From the NCBI GenBank assembly GCA_002359495.1, contig DENB01000070.1, positions 1 to 11,368 on the forward strand: a DNA stretch of 11,368 nucleotides, given 5' to 3'. The notes below the pieces were generated by a model, which saw only the letters and a program-made list of their open reading frames with translations, was not told where the DNA came from and did not search any database. This document shows positions 1 to 6,909 of the stretch, in pieces. Position 1 is the first letter of the stretch, and each line of letters starts with the position of its first letter. Made by a program: the position numbers and the translations under genes. The stretch is from Enterobacteriaceae bacterium UBA2655. GTDB taxonomy: Bacteria > Pseudomonadota > Gammaproteobacteria > Enterobacterales > Enterobacteriaceae.

Positions 1-181
1 ACGGCGGCAGCAGGCGGCTCGACATGGTCTGGGCGTTGGGATCCCAGGGCGCGAGCAGCGGCGCGAACAGCGCCATCGCGATCAGGATCGCCACCAGCGT
101 CAGGCCGATGGTCAGCGACGTGACACGGCGGCGGCGGCGGCGCGGCCGCACGGTTTCGAGTTCAGAAAGATGTTGCGTCAT
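1..181 (-). CDS. DppC-type ABC transporter permease, N-terminal part (runs off left edge)
   Basis: The start codon is the ATG read from 181 down to 179. It shares four bases with the stop of the upstream permease (ATGA overlap), typical of translationally coupled dppB-dppC pairs. About 60 residues are visible: an N-terminus opening MTQHLSELETV, a run of arginines (RPRRRRRR), then a hydrophobic segment (LTIGLTLVAILIAMALFAPLLA) followed by PWDPNAQ. This arrangement, a short basic cytoplasmic tail, one membrane helix and then 'FAPLLAPWDPN', is typical of the N-terminal domain of DppC/OppC inner-membrane permeases (oligopeptide permease C family). It would pair with the DppB-type protein to form the membrane channel. 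The six consecutive arginines, encoded by a run of CGC/CGG-type codons, are unusually strong as a positive-inside signal. The rest of the gene, and probably the ATPase genes, lie outside the window. Confidence 0.9.
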   Translation of the reverse strand, partial: MTQHLSELETVRPRRRRRRVTSLTIGLTLVAILIAMALFAPLLAPWDPNAQTMSSRLLPP

Positions 182-1230
182 CGGGTTCTCGGATCGGTTA
201 ACCAGGTTAAGGCATCCGCCACCGCATTCAGCAGAATGAAGCAGCCGCCAATCAGCAGCGTGGCGCCGAGGATGGCGGGCACGTCGGCAGAGAAGAGCGC
301 ATTGGTCATATAGCGTCCCACGCCCGGCCAGGCGAAGACGGTTTCCGTCAGCACCGACCCTTCCAGCAGCGTGGCGTAGGAGAGGGCGATGACGGTAATC
401 AGCGTGCCCAGCACGTTGGGAAAGATATGGCGCAGCAGGATGCGGCCGCGGCTAGCGCCTTTGGCGCGCGCCAGGGTGACGTACTCTTTGCCGCTCTCTT
501 CCAGCAGCGCGGCGCGCAGCAGGCGCGTAATGCCGGCCATCGCCAGCAGGCCGAGGATCGTCACCGGCAGCCAGAGGTGGGCGATGGCGTTGCGAAACAT
601 CTCCGGATCGCCCGACAGCCAGCTGTCGATCAGCACGAAGCCGGTCTTCGGCTCCAGGGTGTAAATCCAGATATCATCCAGCCGCCCCGGCCCGGCGGAC
701 CAGTGCAGCACCGCATAGAACAGCAGCAGTCCCAGCAGGCCCAGCCAGAATACCGGCACCGAATAGCCCAGCAGGGAGATCAGGCGCGCCAGGTTATCGA
801 TAAGGCTGCCCGGCTTCCAGGCCGCCAGCAAGGCCAGCGTTACGCCGAACAGTGCGGCGAAAAGCATCGCGCAGCTCGCCAGTTCGATGGTGGCGGGAAA
901 GGTGCGCATTAAATCGCCGCTGACCGGCTGATCCGTCAAGCGCGAAACGCCGAGATCGCCGCGCGCCAGATGCTCGATGTAGTGCCAGAACTGCATTAGC
1001 ACCGGCTGATCGAGGCCGAGGTCGTGACGCACCTGAGCATAGGTCGCCGCGCTGGCGTGGTCGCCGGCGATCTGCTGTACCGGATCCACCGGCGAGAGGT
1101 GCGACAGCATAAAGGTGAACGCCAGCAGGCCGAGCAGCGTGATCAACAGCGAAAGCAGGCTGGCGGCCAGACGTCCGGCGCGATGCCAGAACTGCCGGGC
1201 AAGCCCGGCATCAGAGGCAGAAGCCGCCAT
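178..1230 (-). CDS. DppB-type ABC transporter permease
   Basis: This 350-residue inner-membrane permease belongs to the binding-protein-dependent transport family used for di/oligopeptides, nickel and related solutes. Hydrophobic segments lie near residues 20-42, 115-137, 148-174, 218-240, 273-295 and 317-341. The cytoplasmic EAA-like loop that contacts the ATPase is at about 249-270 (EYVTLARAKGAS...HIFPN). Family signatures WPGVGRYM (301-308) and the C-terminal DALTWLTDPRTR are present. The length is slightly above the usual 305-340, because of an insert around residues 178-210 that contains an aromatic-rich periplasmic loop. The start ATG overlaps the last base of the upstream binding-protein stop (TAATG), and its own stop overlaps the next permease start. 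All three are therefore probably one transcript. Membership in the DppB/OppB/GsiC group is clear; the solute cannot be read from the sequence. Confidence 0.93.
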   Translation of the reverse strand: MAASASDAGLARQFWHRAGRLAASLLSLLITLLGLLAFTFMLSHLSPVDPVQQIAGDHASAATYAQVRHDLGLDQPVLMQFWHYIEHLARGDLGVSRLTDQPVSGDLMRTFPATIELASCAMLFAALFGVTLALLAAWKPGSLIDNLARLISLLGYSVPVFWLGLLGLLLFYAVLHWSAGPGRLDDIWIYTLEPKTGFVLIDSWLSGDPEMFRNAIAHLWLPVTILGLLAMAGITRLLRAALLEESGKEYVTLARAKGASRGRILLRHIFPNVLGTLITVIALSYATLLEGSVLTETVFAWPGVGRYMTNALFSADVPAILGATLLIGGCFILLNAVADALTWLTDPRTR

Positions 1231-2798
1231 TATTTTGTGACCTGCGCGTAGTAGACCATGTCCGGGTTAATGCCCTGCACATAGCCTTGCAGGTTATCGC
1301 GCAGGGCGATCAGGTTGCGCGCCTGCAGGCCGATCACGTAAGGCGAGCTTTTCAGGATTTCGCGCTGCAGCGTTTGATACATCTCCACGCGCTTTTTGCT
1401 GTCGCTTTCGGCGGTCGCGGCCAGCACCTGCTTGTTCAGCTCCGGCGTATGCCAGTTGGAGCGCCAGGCCAGCGTCGTGTTGCCGTTTTCCGGGTTGTAG
1501 GCGAAGGTGGAGGCATTGGTGTTGGGATCGAAATAGTCCGCGCCCCAGGCGTTCAGGTGCGCCTGATATTTATGCGACTTCACGTTGGCGGAGATCTCCG
1601 AGCTGAGTCCGGGGATCAGATCCACCTTGACGCCGCCTCGGGCGAAGCTGGCCTGCAACGCCTGGGCGATATCCAGATAAGGCGGCTGATTGCTGGTGGA
1701 GAGGGTAAAGTGAACGTTCTCCAGCCCCGCCTGCTTCAGAATCGCTTTCGCTTTCTCCGGATCGTACTGATACGGAGTTTCATCCAGCGCGCCGAGGAAG
1801 CCTTTCGGCAGGAAGGTTTGATGGACGTCGAACTGCCCCTTCAGCAGATCGTCAGCGATGCCTTTATAGTCGAACAGGTAACGCGAAGCTTCCCACAATG
1901 CCGGGTTTTTCAGCACCGGGTTCGCATCGATATTGAACTGCATATAGTAGAGCGAGGCCATGGGAATGGCTTCGGTCTTCACCCCCGCTTTGCCTTTCAG
2001 CGCCGCGATCTGATCGGCGCCGAGGTTGCGCGCGATATCGGCATCGCCTTGCTCCAGCAGCAGACGACGCGCGGCCGGTTCCGGCACGTTTTTGATCAGA
2101 ATATTTTTCAGCTTTGGCGCGCCGCCCGGCGAGGTCGGGTTAGCGGTCAGCAGCACCACTTCATGCAGCACCACTTTGCGGATCTGATACGGGCCGCTGC
2201 CGGCGGAGTGGGTTGCCAGCCACTGGTTGCCGAGATCCTCTTTCTGCTGATGCGCCATCACCGTTTTCTCATCAAGGATGGAGGAGACGGGCGCGGAAAG
2301 CAGGCTGAGGACAAACGTCGGGCTGAGGTCGGCGCTCCAGCCGATCTGCACATGGTTATCATCGACCTTTTTCATAAAGGTATCGACGTTATCTTTGTTC
2401 CAGCCCAGCTGCGTCAGAATAAAGGAAGGGTCCAGATTCAGCTTCACCACCCGGCTCAGCGAAAACATCACGTCTTCAGGGCGCAGCGGGTTGCCAGAGG
2501 CGAACTTCGCGTCTTTGCGCAGTTCGAAAATCAGGCTGCGGTTATCGCTGCCGGCGCGCCAGGAGGTCGCCAGCGTCGGCTTAAGATCGACCGGGTTTTG
2601 CGGATCGGACTGTACCAGGCGCTGATAAATATTGGTAAAGGCCTGCATGGTGGTCAGTTCAAAGCCTTTCGCCGGGTCGAAGCTGTCGGCGTCGTCGGTG
2701 GACTGTGCGATCACCAGCGTATCTTTCGGCGTAGCGGCGTGAAGCGAGAACGCCGCCGCCAGCGATAAAGCCAGCAGGGAGGGAACGATTTTTTTCAT
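1230..2798 (-). CDS. Family 5 extracellular solute-binding protein of a peptide-type ABC importer
   Basis: This 522-residue periplasmic binding protein is the first gene of the importer operon. A Sec signal peptide (MKKIVPSLLALSLAAAFSLHA) ends near residue 21. No lipobox cysteine is seen, so it should be a soluble periplasmic protein. The SBP_bac_5 signature is at about 90-116 (FELRKDAKFASGNPLRPEDVMFSLSR), and the conserved SGPY turn is at 201-204. The C-terminal lobe carries the usual YDPEKAKAILKQAG segment and a long helix before the end. Length is typical of DppA/OppA/GsiB relatives. A Shine-Dalgarno AAGGAA lies just before the ATG, and the upstream region contains repeats that could be operator sites. 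Ligand specificity (peptide, opine, glutathione, nickel or other) is not resolved; nothing marks it as DppA itself. Confidence 0.93.
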   Translation of the reverse strand: MKKIVPSLLALSLAAAFSLHAATPKDTLVIAQSTDDADSFDPAKGFELTTMQAFTNIYQRLVQSDPQNPVDLKPTLATSWRAGSDNRSLIFELRKDAKFASGNPLRPEDVMFSLSRVVKLNLDPSFILTQLGWNKDNVDTFMKKVDDNHVQIGWSADLSPTFVLSLLSAPVSSILDEKTVMAHQQKEDLGNQWLATHSAGSGPYQIRKVVLHEVVLLTANPTSPGGAPKLKNILIKNVPEPAARRLLLEQGDADIARNLGADQIAALKGKAGVKTEAIPMASLYYMQFNIDANPVLKNPALWEASRYLFDYKGIADDLLKGQFDVHQTFLPKGFLGALDETPYQYDPEKAKAILKQAGLENVHFTLSTSNQPPYLDIAQALQASFARGGVKVDLIPGLSSEISANVKSHKYQAHLNAWGADYFDPNTNASTFAYNPENGNTTLAWRSNWHTPELNKQVLAATAESDSKKRVEMYQTLQREILKSSPYVIGLQARNLIALRDNLQGYVQGINPDMVYYAQVTK

Positions 2799-2887
2799 GG
2801 GAATTCCTTGCCTTAAAGTGTGGAGCGAGTTTACGGAAGGCCTTTAATTAAGAATAGTCGAATTCCGGCTATGCATATGCTTAAAGG

Positions 2888-2928
2888 ATATAAGGCCGGC
2901 GTTACGGTTATAAGGCCCGATTAACGCC
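2888..2928 (-). promoter_or_regulatory. Candidate operator upstream of the ABC importer operon
   Basis: Two copies of TATAAGGCC lie at 2889-2897 and 2909-2917, 20 bp apart, so on the same face of the helix. Interleaved with them is an inverted repeat, GGCGTTA (2898-2904) and TAACGCC (2922-2928). They sit about 90-130 bp upstream of the binding-protein start in the divergent intergenic region. A TATTCT hexamer on the minus strand closer to the gene is a weak -10 candidate without a good -35. Such spacing suggests binding of a dimeric regulator, but the regulator is unknown and the site is inferred from pattern only. Confidence 0.35.
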
Positions 2929-2966
2929 ACATTAAACGCTTAACGATTCGCTTGCAGCATGTTGCG

Positions 2967-2993
2967 AAAGGGGCGCTGGCCCGGCCTTTTTTT
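2967..2993 (+). terminator. Weak terminator-like hairpin without an obvious upstream gene
   Basis: AAAGG (2967-2971) can pair with CCTTT (2985-2989), and GGC (2972-2974) with GCC (2979-2981), leaving a three-base bulge. A run of seven T (2987-2993) follows. It faces the plus strand, where no coding gene ends. It could terminate a short plus-strand transcript, reduce readthrough, or be chance. Confidence 0.25.
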
Positions 2994-3095
2994 ATCAAAA
3001 TCTATTCGGAACAGGGCTGAAAATCAGGCTGAATAACGTTTTATAGCCCAAACTTTTCTCCTCTCGACCACAATTAAAGCAGGAGGAAGCCGCTT

Positions 3096-3293
3096 ATGTT
3101 TAAAATTATCCATTCCGTTTTCGCCAGTCCCGAACGTTTTTTGAACATTATCAGCCATGGCGATATTCAGGAATCGATCGCCGACGGCGATCGCATCATT
3201 ATCGATGAGGACGGCAACGCGATGGTGAACACGTGTAACCAGGCCGTTCAGGAGGATTTTGCCCGTCACGTAGCGGCATTGAGGAGGGCATAA
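3096..3293 (+). CDS. Small unrecognised protein, 65 aa
   Basis: The gene starts at an ATG placed nine bases after a near-perfect Shine-Dalgarno sequence (AGGAGG at about 3081-3086), which is the main reason to believe it is translated. The product opens MFKIIHSVFASPERFLNIISHG. It has no signal peptide or membrane helix and is fairly acidic in its middle (SIADGDRIIIDEDGNAMVN). The centre looks like two beta strands around an Asp-rich turn, and an alpha-helical tail (QEDFARHVAALRRA) follows. The stop is one base before the start of the membrane-protein gene, whose Shine-Dalgarno site lies inside this gene's 3' end, so the two are almost certainly co-translated. I do not recognise the family and assign no function. 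The minus-strand reading of the same stretch lacks a comparable ribosome site. Confidence 0.75.
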   Translation: MFKIIHSVFASPERFLNIISHGDIQESIADGDRIIIDEDGNAMVNTCNQAVQEDFARHVAALRRA

Positions 3294-3294
3294 C

Positions 3295-4059
3295 ATGGCA
3301 ACCGCCATTTTTATGGTTTTGATGGTTTGCGGTTACTGGTATGCCAGTCGCGATCTCTCCACCCGCTTAAAATTCAAACGCACCTTCGGCTGGGACGTCT
3401 ATTTTCTGGTGGCGCTCTACGGCTGTATTTTCGTGCTGCAGGGCGTGATCGCCACCGGTCTGCTCTGGTCTCTGCTGCTGCTGATTTCCACCGTGATGAA
3501 CCACACGCCGCTGGGCGACGGACACTACCACGATTACCAGATCGATTTTATGACCGGCAGCTTTCTCGGCGTGCAGGGGCCAGTAATGGCGATGCTGACC
3601 TTTACCATCCTGATCTGTCTTTACCGCTCTAACTGGGCGAAAAGCGCGCGTCTGGGCAGCAGCGAGCGCCGCGAGCTGTATAAATACCTGACGCGCGCCA
3701 ACGGCGTAGAGGGCATTCTCTATCAATGCATGGAAGAGGGCGAACTCGCCTGGGTGACATTGAAATCGCAGCGTATCTACATCGGCATGATCCAGACCGC
3801 CAGCTTTGAAAGCGGCAACGCCAGCAACGTGGTGCTGATTCCTATGCTGAGCGGCTATCGCGACGAAACCACGCTGGATCTGCATGTGGAGCACAACTAC
3901 AGCGCCTGGTATCACGACCACAACATCTCGCTGAATTCGGAAGAGGTGACCGCGCTCGCCTTCCGCAAGGTGATTATGCTCGATCAGATCGAAAGCCTGT
4001 CGCTGTTCGATCCGGCGAGCGAACTGGCGATGCCGCTGAGCCGCGGGGGGAAAGTCTGA
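3295..4059 (+). CDS. Unrecognised inner-membrane protein with C-terminal soluble domain, 254 aa
   Basis: The start follows GAGGAGG with good spacing and lies one base after the preceding stop. The N-terminal third is membrane-embedded: hydrophobic stretches at about 2-17, 35-66 (possibly one long or two short helices) and 90-110. A basic segment (RSNWAKSARLGSSERRELYKYL) follows, suggesting the remainder is cytoplasmic. The soluble part contains the pattern AWVTLKSQRIYIGMIQ (152-167), then VLIPMLSGYRDETTLDL (180-196). These resemble a small beta-barrel 'VTLKSGkvYiG...LLPllSGYRD' pattern that I associate with uncharacterised bacterial membrane proteins; that link is from memory and is inference. 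A His-rich stretch (HVEHNYSAWYHDHN, 197-210) could bind metal but is unproven. It is probably an operon partner of the 65-aa protein. Function unknown. Confidence 0.85.
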   Translation: MATAIFMVLMVCGYWYASRDLSTRLKFKRTFGWDVYFLVALYGCIFVLQGVIATGLLWSLLLLISTVMNHTPLGDGHYHDYQIDFMTGSFLGVQGPVMAMLTFTILICLYRSNWAKSARLGSSERRELYKYLTRANGVEGILYQCMEEGELAWVTLKSQRIYIGMIQTASFESGNASNVVLIPMLSGYRDETTLDLHVEHNYSAWYHDHNISLNSEEVTALAFRKVIMLDQIESLSLFDPASELAMPLSRGGKV

Positions 4060-4067
4060 CGGCCGGG

Positions 4068-4092
4068 AGGCGTTTGCTACGCTTAGTTTTTT
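4068..4092 (+). terminator. Possible weak intrinsic terminator after the membrane-protein gene
   Basis: AGGCGT (4068-4073) pairs with ACGCTT (4079-4084) through a five-base loop with one G-T wobble. A run of six T (4087-4092) follows. It lies in the 63-base gap before the dehydratase gene, so the latter may have its own promoter or depend on readthrough. The stem is short. Confidence 0.35.
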
Positions 4093-4122
4093 ACTCCGCC
4101 TTTCAGATGATAAGGAGCCACT

Positions 4123-5007
4123 ATGCACCGCAGAGAGTTTATCGGCACGGGCAGCGCCATGTTAGCCCTGACGTTAATGTCGTCCTCTTCCCGAGCAGAA
4201 AATCCCGTTTTCACCCAGACCGCGCCGGACGCGGAGAAAAAAAGCGTGAAGGTTAAAAATATCGTTATCGGCGAAGGGCAACCGAAGGTGATTGTGCCCA
4301 CCACCGCCAGCCGGACGGATGAGGTCATCGCTTTCGTCAAAGAGGTTGCGCAGAAACCCGGTATTCACGTTGTCGAGCTGCGCCTGGACAACATGGAAAA
4401 CGGCAGCGATGCGGCCGCGATGGCGCAGCTCACCCATGAACTCAGCGATCTGCTGCAGGACAAGCTGCTGCTGGCGACGTTCCGCACCAAAGCGGAAGGC
4501 GGCAAGCGGGCCATTAGCGATGCGGACTATGCGGCGCTTTACCGCGCCTTGCTGAACGACGGCAGGCTGGATCTGCTGGATATCGAGATGTTCCGCGATC
4601 CTAAGCAGGTCGATTCTCTGGTGGCGCTGGCGCATCAGCGCGGCGTTTACGTCATTATGTCGAGCCACGACTTTCACGCCACGCCAGATCATCAGGAGAT
4701 TATCGCCCGTCTACGGCAACAGCAGGCGATGGGTGCCGACATCCTTAAGCTGGCGGCGATGCCGAAAAATAGCGGCGATGTGCTGACGCTGCTCAACGCT
4801 ACCTGGGAGATGCACCAGCATTACGCGCAGCGGCCGCTGCTGACCATGTCGATGGGCGGGCTGGGCGCTATTTCGCGCATGAGCGGCGAACTGACCGGCT
4901 CAGCGCTCACCTTCGCGTCGGAAGGGCAATCTTCCGCGCCGGGGCAGATCAAGGTTAAGGAGCTGAACGGGGTGCTGGGGCTGATCCATCAGGGTTTGCA
5001 GAGCTAA
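4123..5007 (+). CDS. aroD: Type I 3-dehydroquinate dehydratase with Tat signal peptide (exported)
   Basis: The enzyme converts 3-dehydroquinate to 3-dehydroshikimate through a lysine Schiff base. Sequence landmarks are VELRLD (E85), TFRTKAEGG (R121, E125), SSHDFHATP (H182), ILKLAAMP (Schiff-base K209), ISR (R252) and SSAPGQ (S271, Q275). Each lies exactly 39 residues beyond its counterpart in the well-studied Salmonella enzyme (E46, R82, E86, H143, K170, R213, S232, Q236), so the catalytic core aligns without gaps. The extra N-terminus (MHRREFIGTGSAMLALTL...) has a twin-arginine motif RREF, a hydrophobic core and a likely cleavage site SRA/EN after residue 25, predicting periplasmic export. 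AAGGAG lies just before the ATG. This is unlikely to be the cytosolic shikimate-biosynthesis enzyme. A role in periplasmic quinate breakdown is inferred. It may share a transcript with the downstream broken glucosidase gene, 40 bases away. Confidence 0.93.
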   Translation: MHRREFIGTGSAMLALTLMSSSSRAENPVFTQTAPDAEKKSVKVKNIVIGEGQPKVIVPTTASRTDEVIAFVKEVAQKPGIHVVELRLDNMENGSDAAAMAQLTHELSDLLQDKLLLATFRTKAEGGKRAISDADYAALYRALLNDGRLDLLDIEMFRDPKQVDSLVALAHQRGVYVIMSSHDFHATPDHQEIIARLRQQQAMGADILKLAAMPKNSGDVLTLLNATWEMHQHYAQRPLLTMSMGGLGAISRMSGELTGSALTFASEGQSSAPGQIKVKELNGVLGLIHQGLQS

Positions 5008-5047
5008 GGAGCGAATCCGCGCCAGGGTTCAGACAAGGAGACGACAG

Positions 5048-6816
5048 ATGCAACAACAGCGCTGGCGACAGCAAGGCTTAACTGCCGATCGGAAAGCGGA
5101 ACGCGTGGTCGAAGAGATGACCGAAGATGAAAAGTTCGCCTGGCTCTCCGCGCCGATGGTGATTCCGTCAGGCGGCGAGCCGCTTCCTGAGGAGGCGATC
5201 GGTTCCGCCGCTTACTATCCCGCCATACCGCGCCTGAGCATCCCCGCGTTGCAGCAGAGCGACGCCAGTCTCGGCATCAGCAACCTGGGCGATATCCGCG
5301 CCGGCGATAATGCCACCGCGCTGGCCTCCAGCCTGCTGCTGGGCGCCACCTTCAACCCGGAAATGGCGGAGCGCACCGGCGCGCTGGTCGGGCGGGAGGC
5401 GTTTGCTAAAGGGTTCAACGTGCAGTTGGCCGGGGGCGCCAACTTTATCCGCGAGCCGCGAGGCGGCCGCAACTTTGAGTATGTGTCGGAAGACCCGTTG
5501 CTGACCGGCGTGATAGCGGGCCATTCGGTGAAGAGAATTCAGTCGCAGCATGTGGTTGCCACGGTAAAACATTTTGCCGTAAACGCGCAGGAGACCGGGC
5601 GCGTCGTGGTCAGCGCCGACATCAGCGAAGCGGCGCTGCGCGAGTCGGACCTGCTGGCGTTTGAGATCGCTAACGCGATCGGCCTGCCGGGCGCCGTTAT
5701 GCCCGGCTATAAGCTGGTGAACGGCGAATGGGCTTCGGGAAACGCCTTTCTGCTGAATCAGGTGCTGAAAGGCGAGTGGAGATATCCGGGCTGGGTGATG
5801 TCGGACTGGGTGGCGACGCATTCGGCAGCCTGCGTCGGCCCGGCGTCGATTTTATGGGCATTAAAACCGACCGGGTCTCTCATCCCTCTTCGCCGCTGCA
5901 GGCCATTCGCGCCGAGGCGCGCGCCGCCGACGTGCTTTACGCCAGTGGCGAAGATATCGCGGAAACAGTCAGCGCGGCGCAGGATGCCGACGCGGTAATT
6001 GTTTTCGCCCAGGAGTGGCGTTCGGAAGCGCTGGATGCACAGGGACTGGCGCTGAGCGCAGAGCAGAATCGGCTTATTGAAACCCTGGCCGCCGCGAACC
6101 GGCAAATTGTCGTGGTGCTGGAAACCGGCGGCGCCGTTGCCATGCCGTGGCTGGATAAGGTGCCTGCGGTTGTGGAAGCCTGGTATGCGGGCTCGGGCGG
6201 CGGCGAGGCGATAGCGGGCGTGCTGCTCGGGCGCGTTAACCCATCGGGCCGTCTGCCGATCACCTTTCCCGCCAGCGAGGCGCAGTTGCCGCGGCCGGAG
6301 CAGACCGATCCGGCAGGCACCACCTCGCTGCCCGGCGCGCCAGTCAAAGGCGGCATCATTCATATCGATTACGATATGGAGGGTTCCGGCGTCGGCTACC
6401 GCTGGTTTGCCCGCACGCGCCAGACGCCGCTGTTCCCCTTCGGTTACGGTCTCTCTTATACCTCGTTTAACTATAAGGCGCTGAGGCTCGCAGAAGAGGG
6501 CGACGTCCTGTATGCCATCCTGACCCTAGCGAACAGCGGCGATCGCGCCGGGGCCGAGGTGGCGCAGATCTATATTCGTCCCGCCAGTCAGCACTATGCG
6601 CCGCGCCTTGCCGCTTTTGCGCGCGTTGATCTGCAACCGGGCGAAAGTCAGGAGATCCGTCTCAGGCTGGAACCGAAGGTAATCGCCTGCTGGGAGACAG
6701 AGAATGCGCAGTGGACAATCCACGGCAAGGATTACCAGATCCTGGCGGGTAAAAACGCCATGGAGTTCGTGCTTGAGACGGTCGCGCATCTGCAGACGCG
6801 CCGCTTCGGCTATTAA
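5048..6816 (+). pseudogene. Family 3 beta-glucosidase, broken by internal deletion and frameshift
   Basis: The 5' part reads in one frame from an ATG behind AAGGAG. It encodes a GH3 N-terminal domain: SDASLGI (71-77), REPRGGRNFEYVSEDPLL (135-152), VKHFAVNAQETGR (173-185), and GWVMSDW with the predicted nucleophile Asp253 (codon 5804-5806). Soon after SDWVATHSA (about 5828) homology moves to another frame, which from about 5857 (GIKTDRVSHPSSPLQAIRAE) to 6816 encodes the GH3 C-terminal domain and the fibronectin-like domain (FPFGYGLSYTSF, EVAQIYIRP). In intact relatives roughly 140-150 residues lie between these points, so about 400 bases are missing as well as the frame being changed. The family's GAVMCSYN motif reads GAVMPGYK, another sign of decay. 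There is no signal peptide. Without the deletion it would have released glucose from beta-glucosides. The second part alone has no convincing ribosome site. Confidence 0.88.
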
Positions 6817-6835
6817 CCTGTTACAGCACTTTCTC

Positions 6836-6885
6836 AGCGGAACAGCGGCATGGCTTATATCTGTCTCGTCTGCGACTGTTCCGCT
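6836..6885. repeat. Perfect 10-bp inverted repeat between convergent genes
   Basis: AGCGGAACAG (6836-6845) is the exact reverse complement of CTGTTCCGCT (6876-6885), separated by 30 bases, in the 93-base gap between the convergent glucosidase remnant and bglK. No T-run follows on either strand, so it is not a standard intrinsic terminator, though it may act as a transcript-stabilising or weak stop structure. Confidence 0.5.
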
Positions 6886-6909
6886 TTGTTCCGCGTATGG
6901 CGACAGAGA

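Noticed and set aside
1287..2768. Plus-strand 493-codon open frame opposite the binding-protein gene
   Set aside because: It is the antisense shadow of a clearly recognisable family 5 binding protein in a GC-rich gene. The product is Arg/Gln/His-rich with no family character.
3024..3308. Minus-strand 94-codon frame covering the 65-aa gene
   Set aside because: There is no good ribosome site, while the plus-strand frame has AGGAGG at ideal spacing and is coupled to the next gene.
3367..4128. Minus-strand 253-codon open frame opposite the membrane-protein gene
   Set aside because: Its composition is typical of antisense reading, and the plus-strand frame has a ribosome site, membrane helices and an operon neighbour.
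5728..5856. Treating the second glucosidase frame as a separate gene starting at 5728
   Set aside because: The first part of that frame overlaps, out of frame, sequence coding for the GH3 catalytic domain and has no GH3 similarity until about 5857, so the start is an artefact of the frame change.
6836..6885. Intrinsic terminator at the inverted repeat between the glucosidase remnant and bglK
   Set aside because: The 30-base loop and absence of a T-run on either side make an intrinsic terminator unlikely; it is kept only as an inverted repeat.
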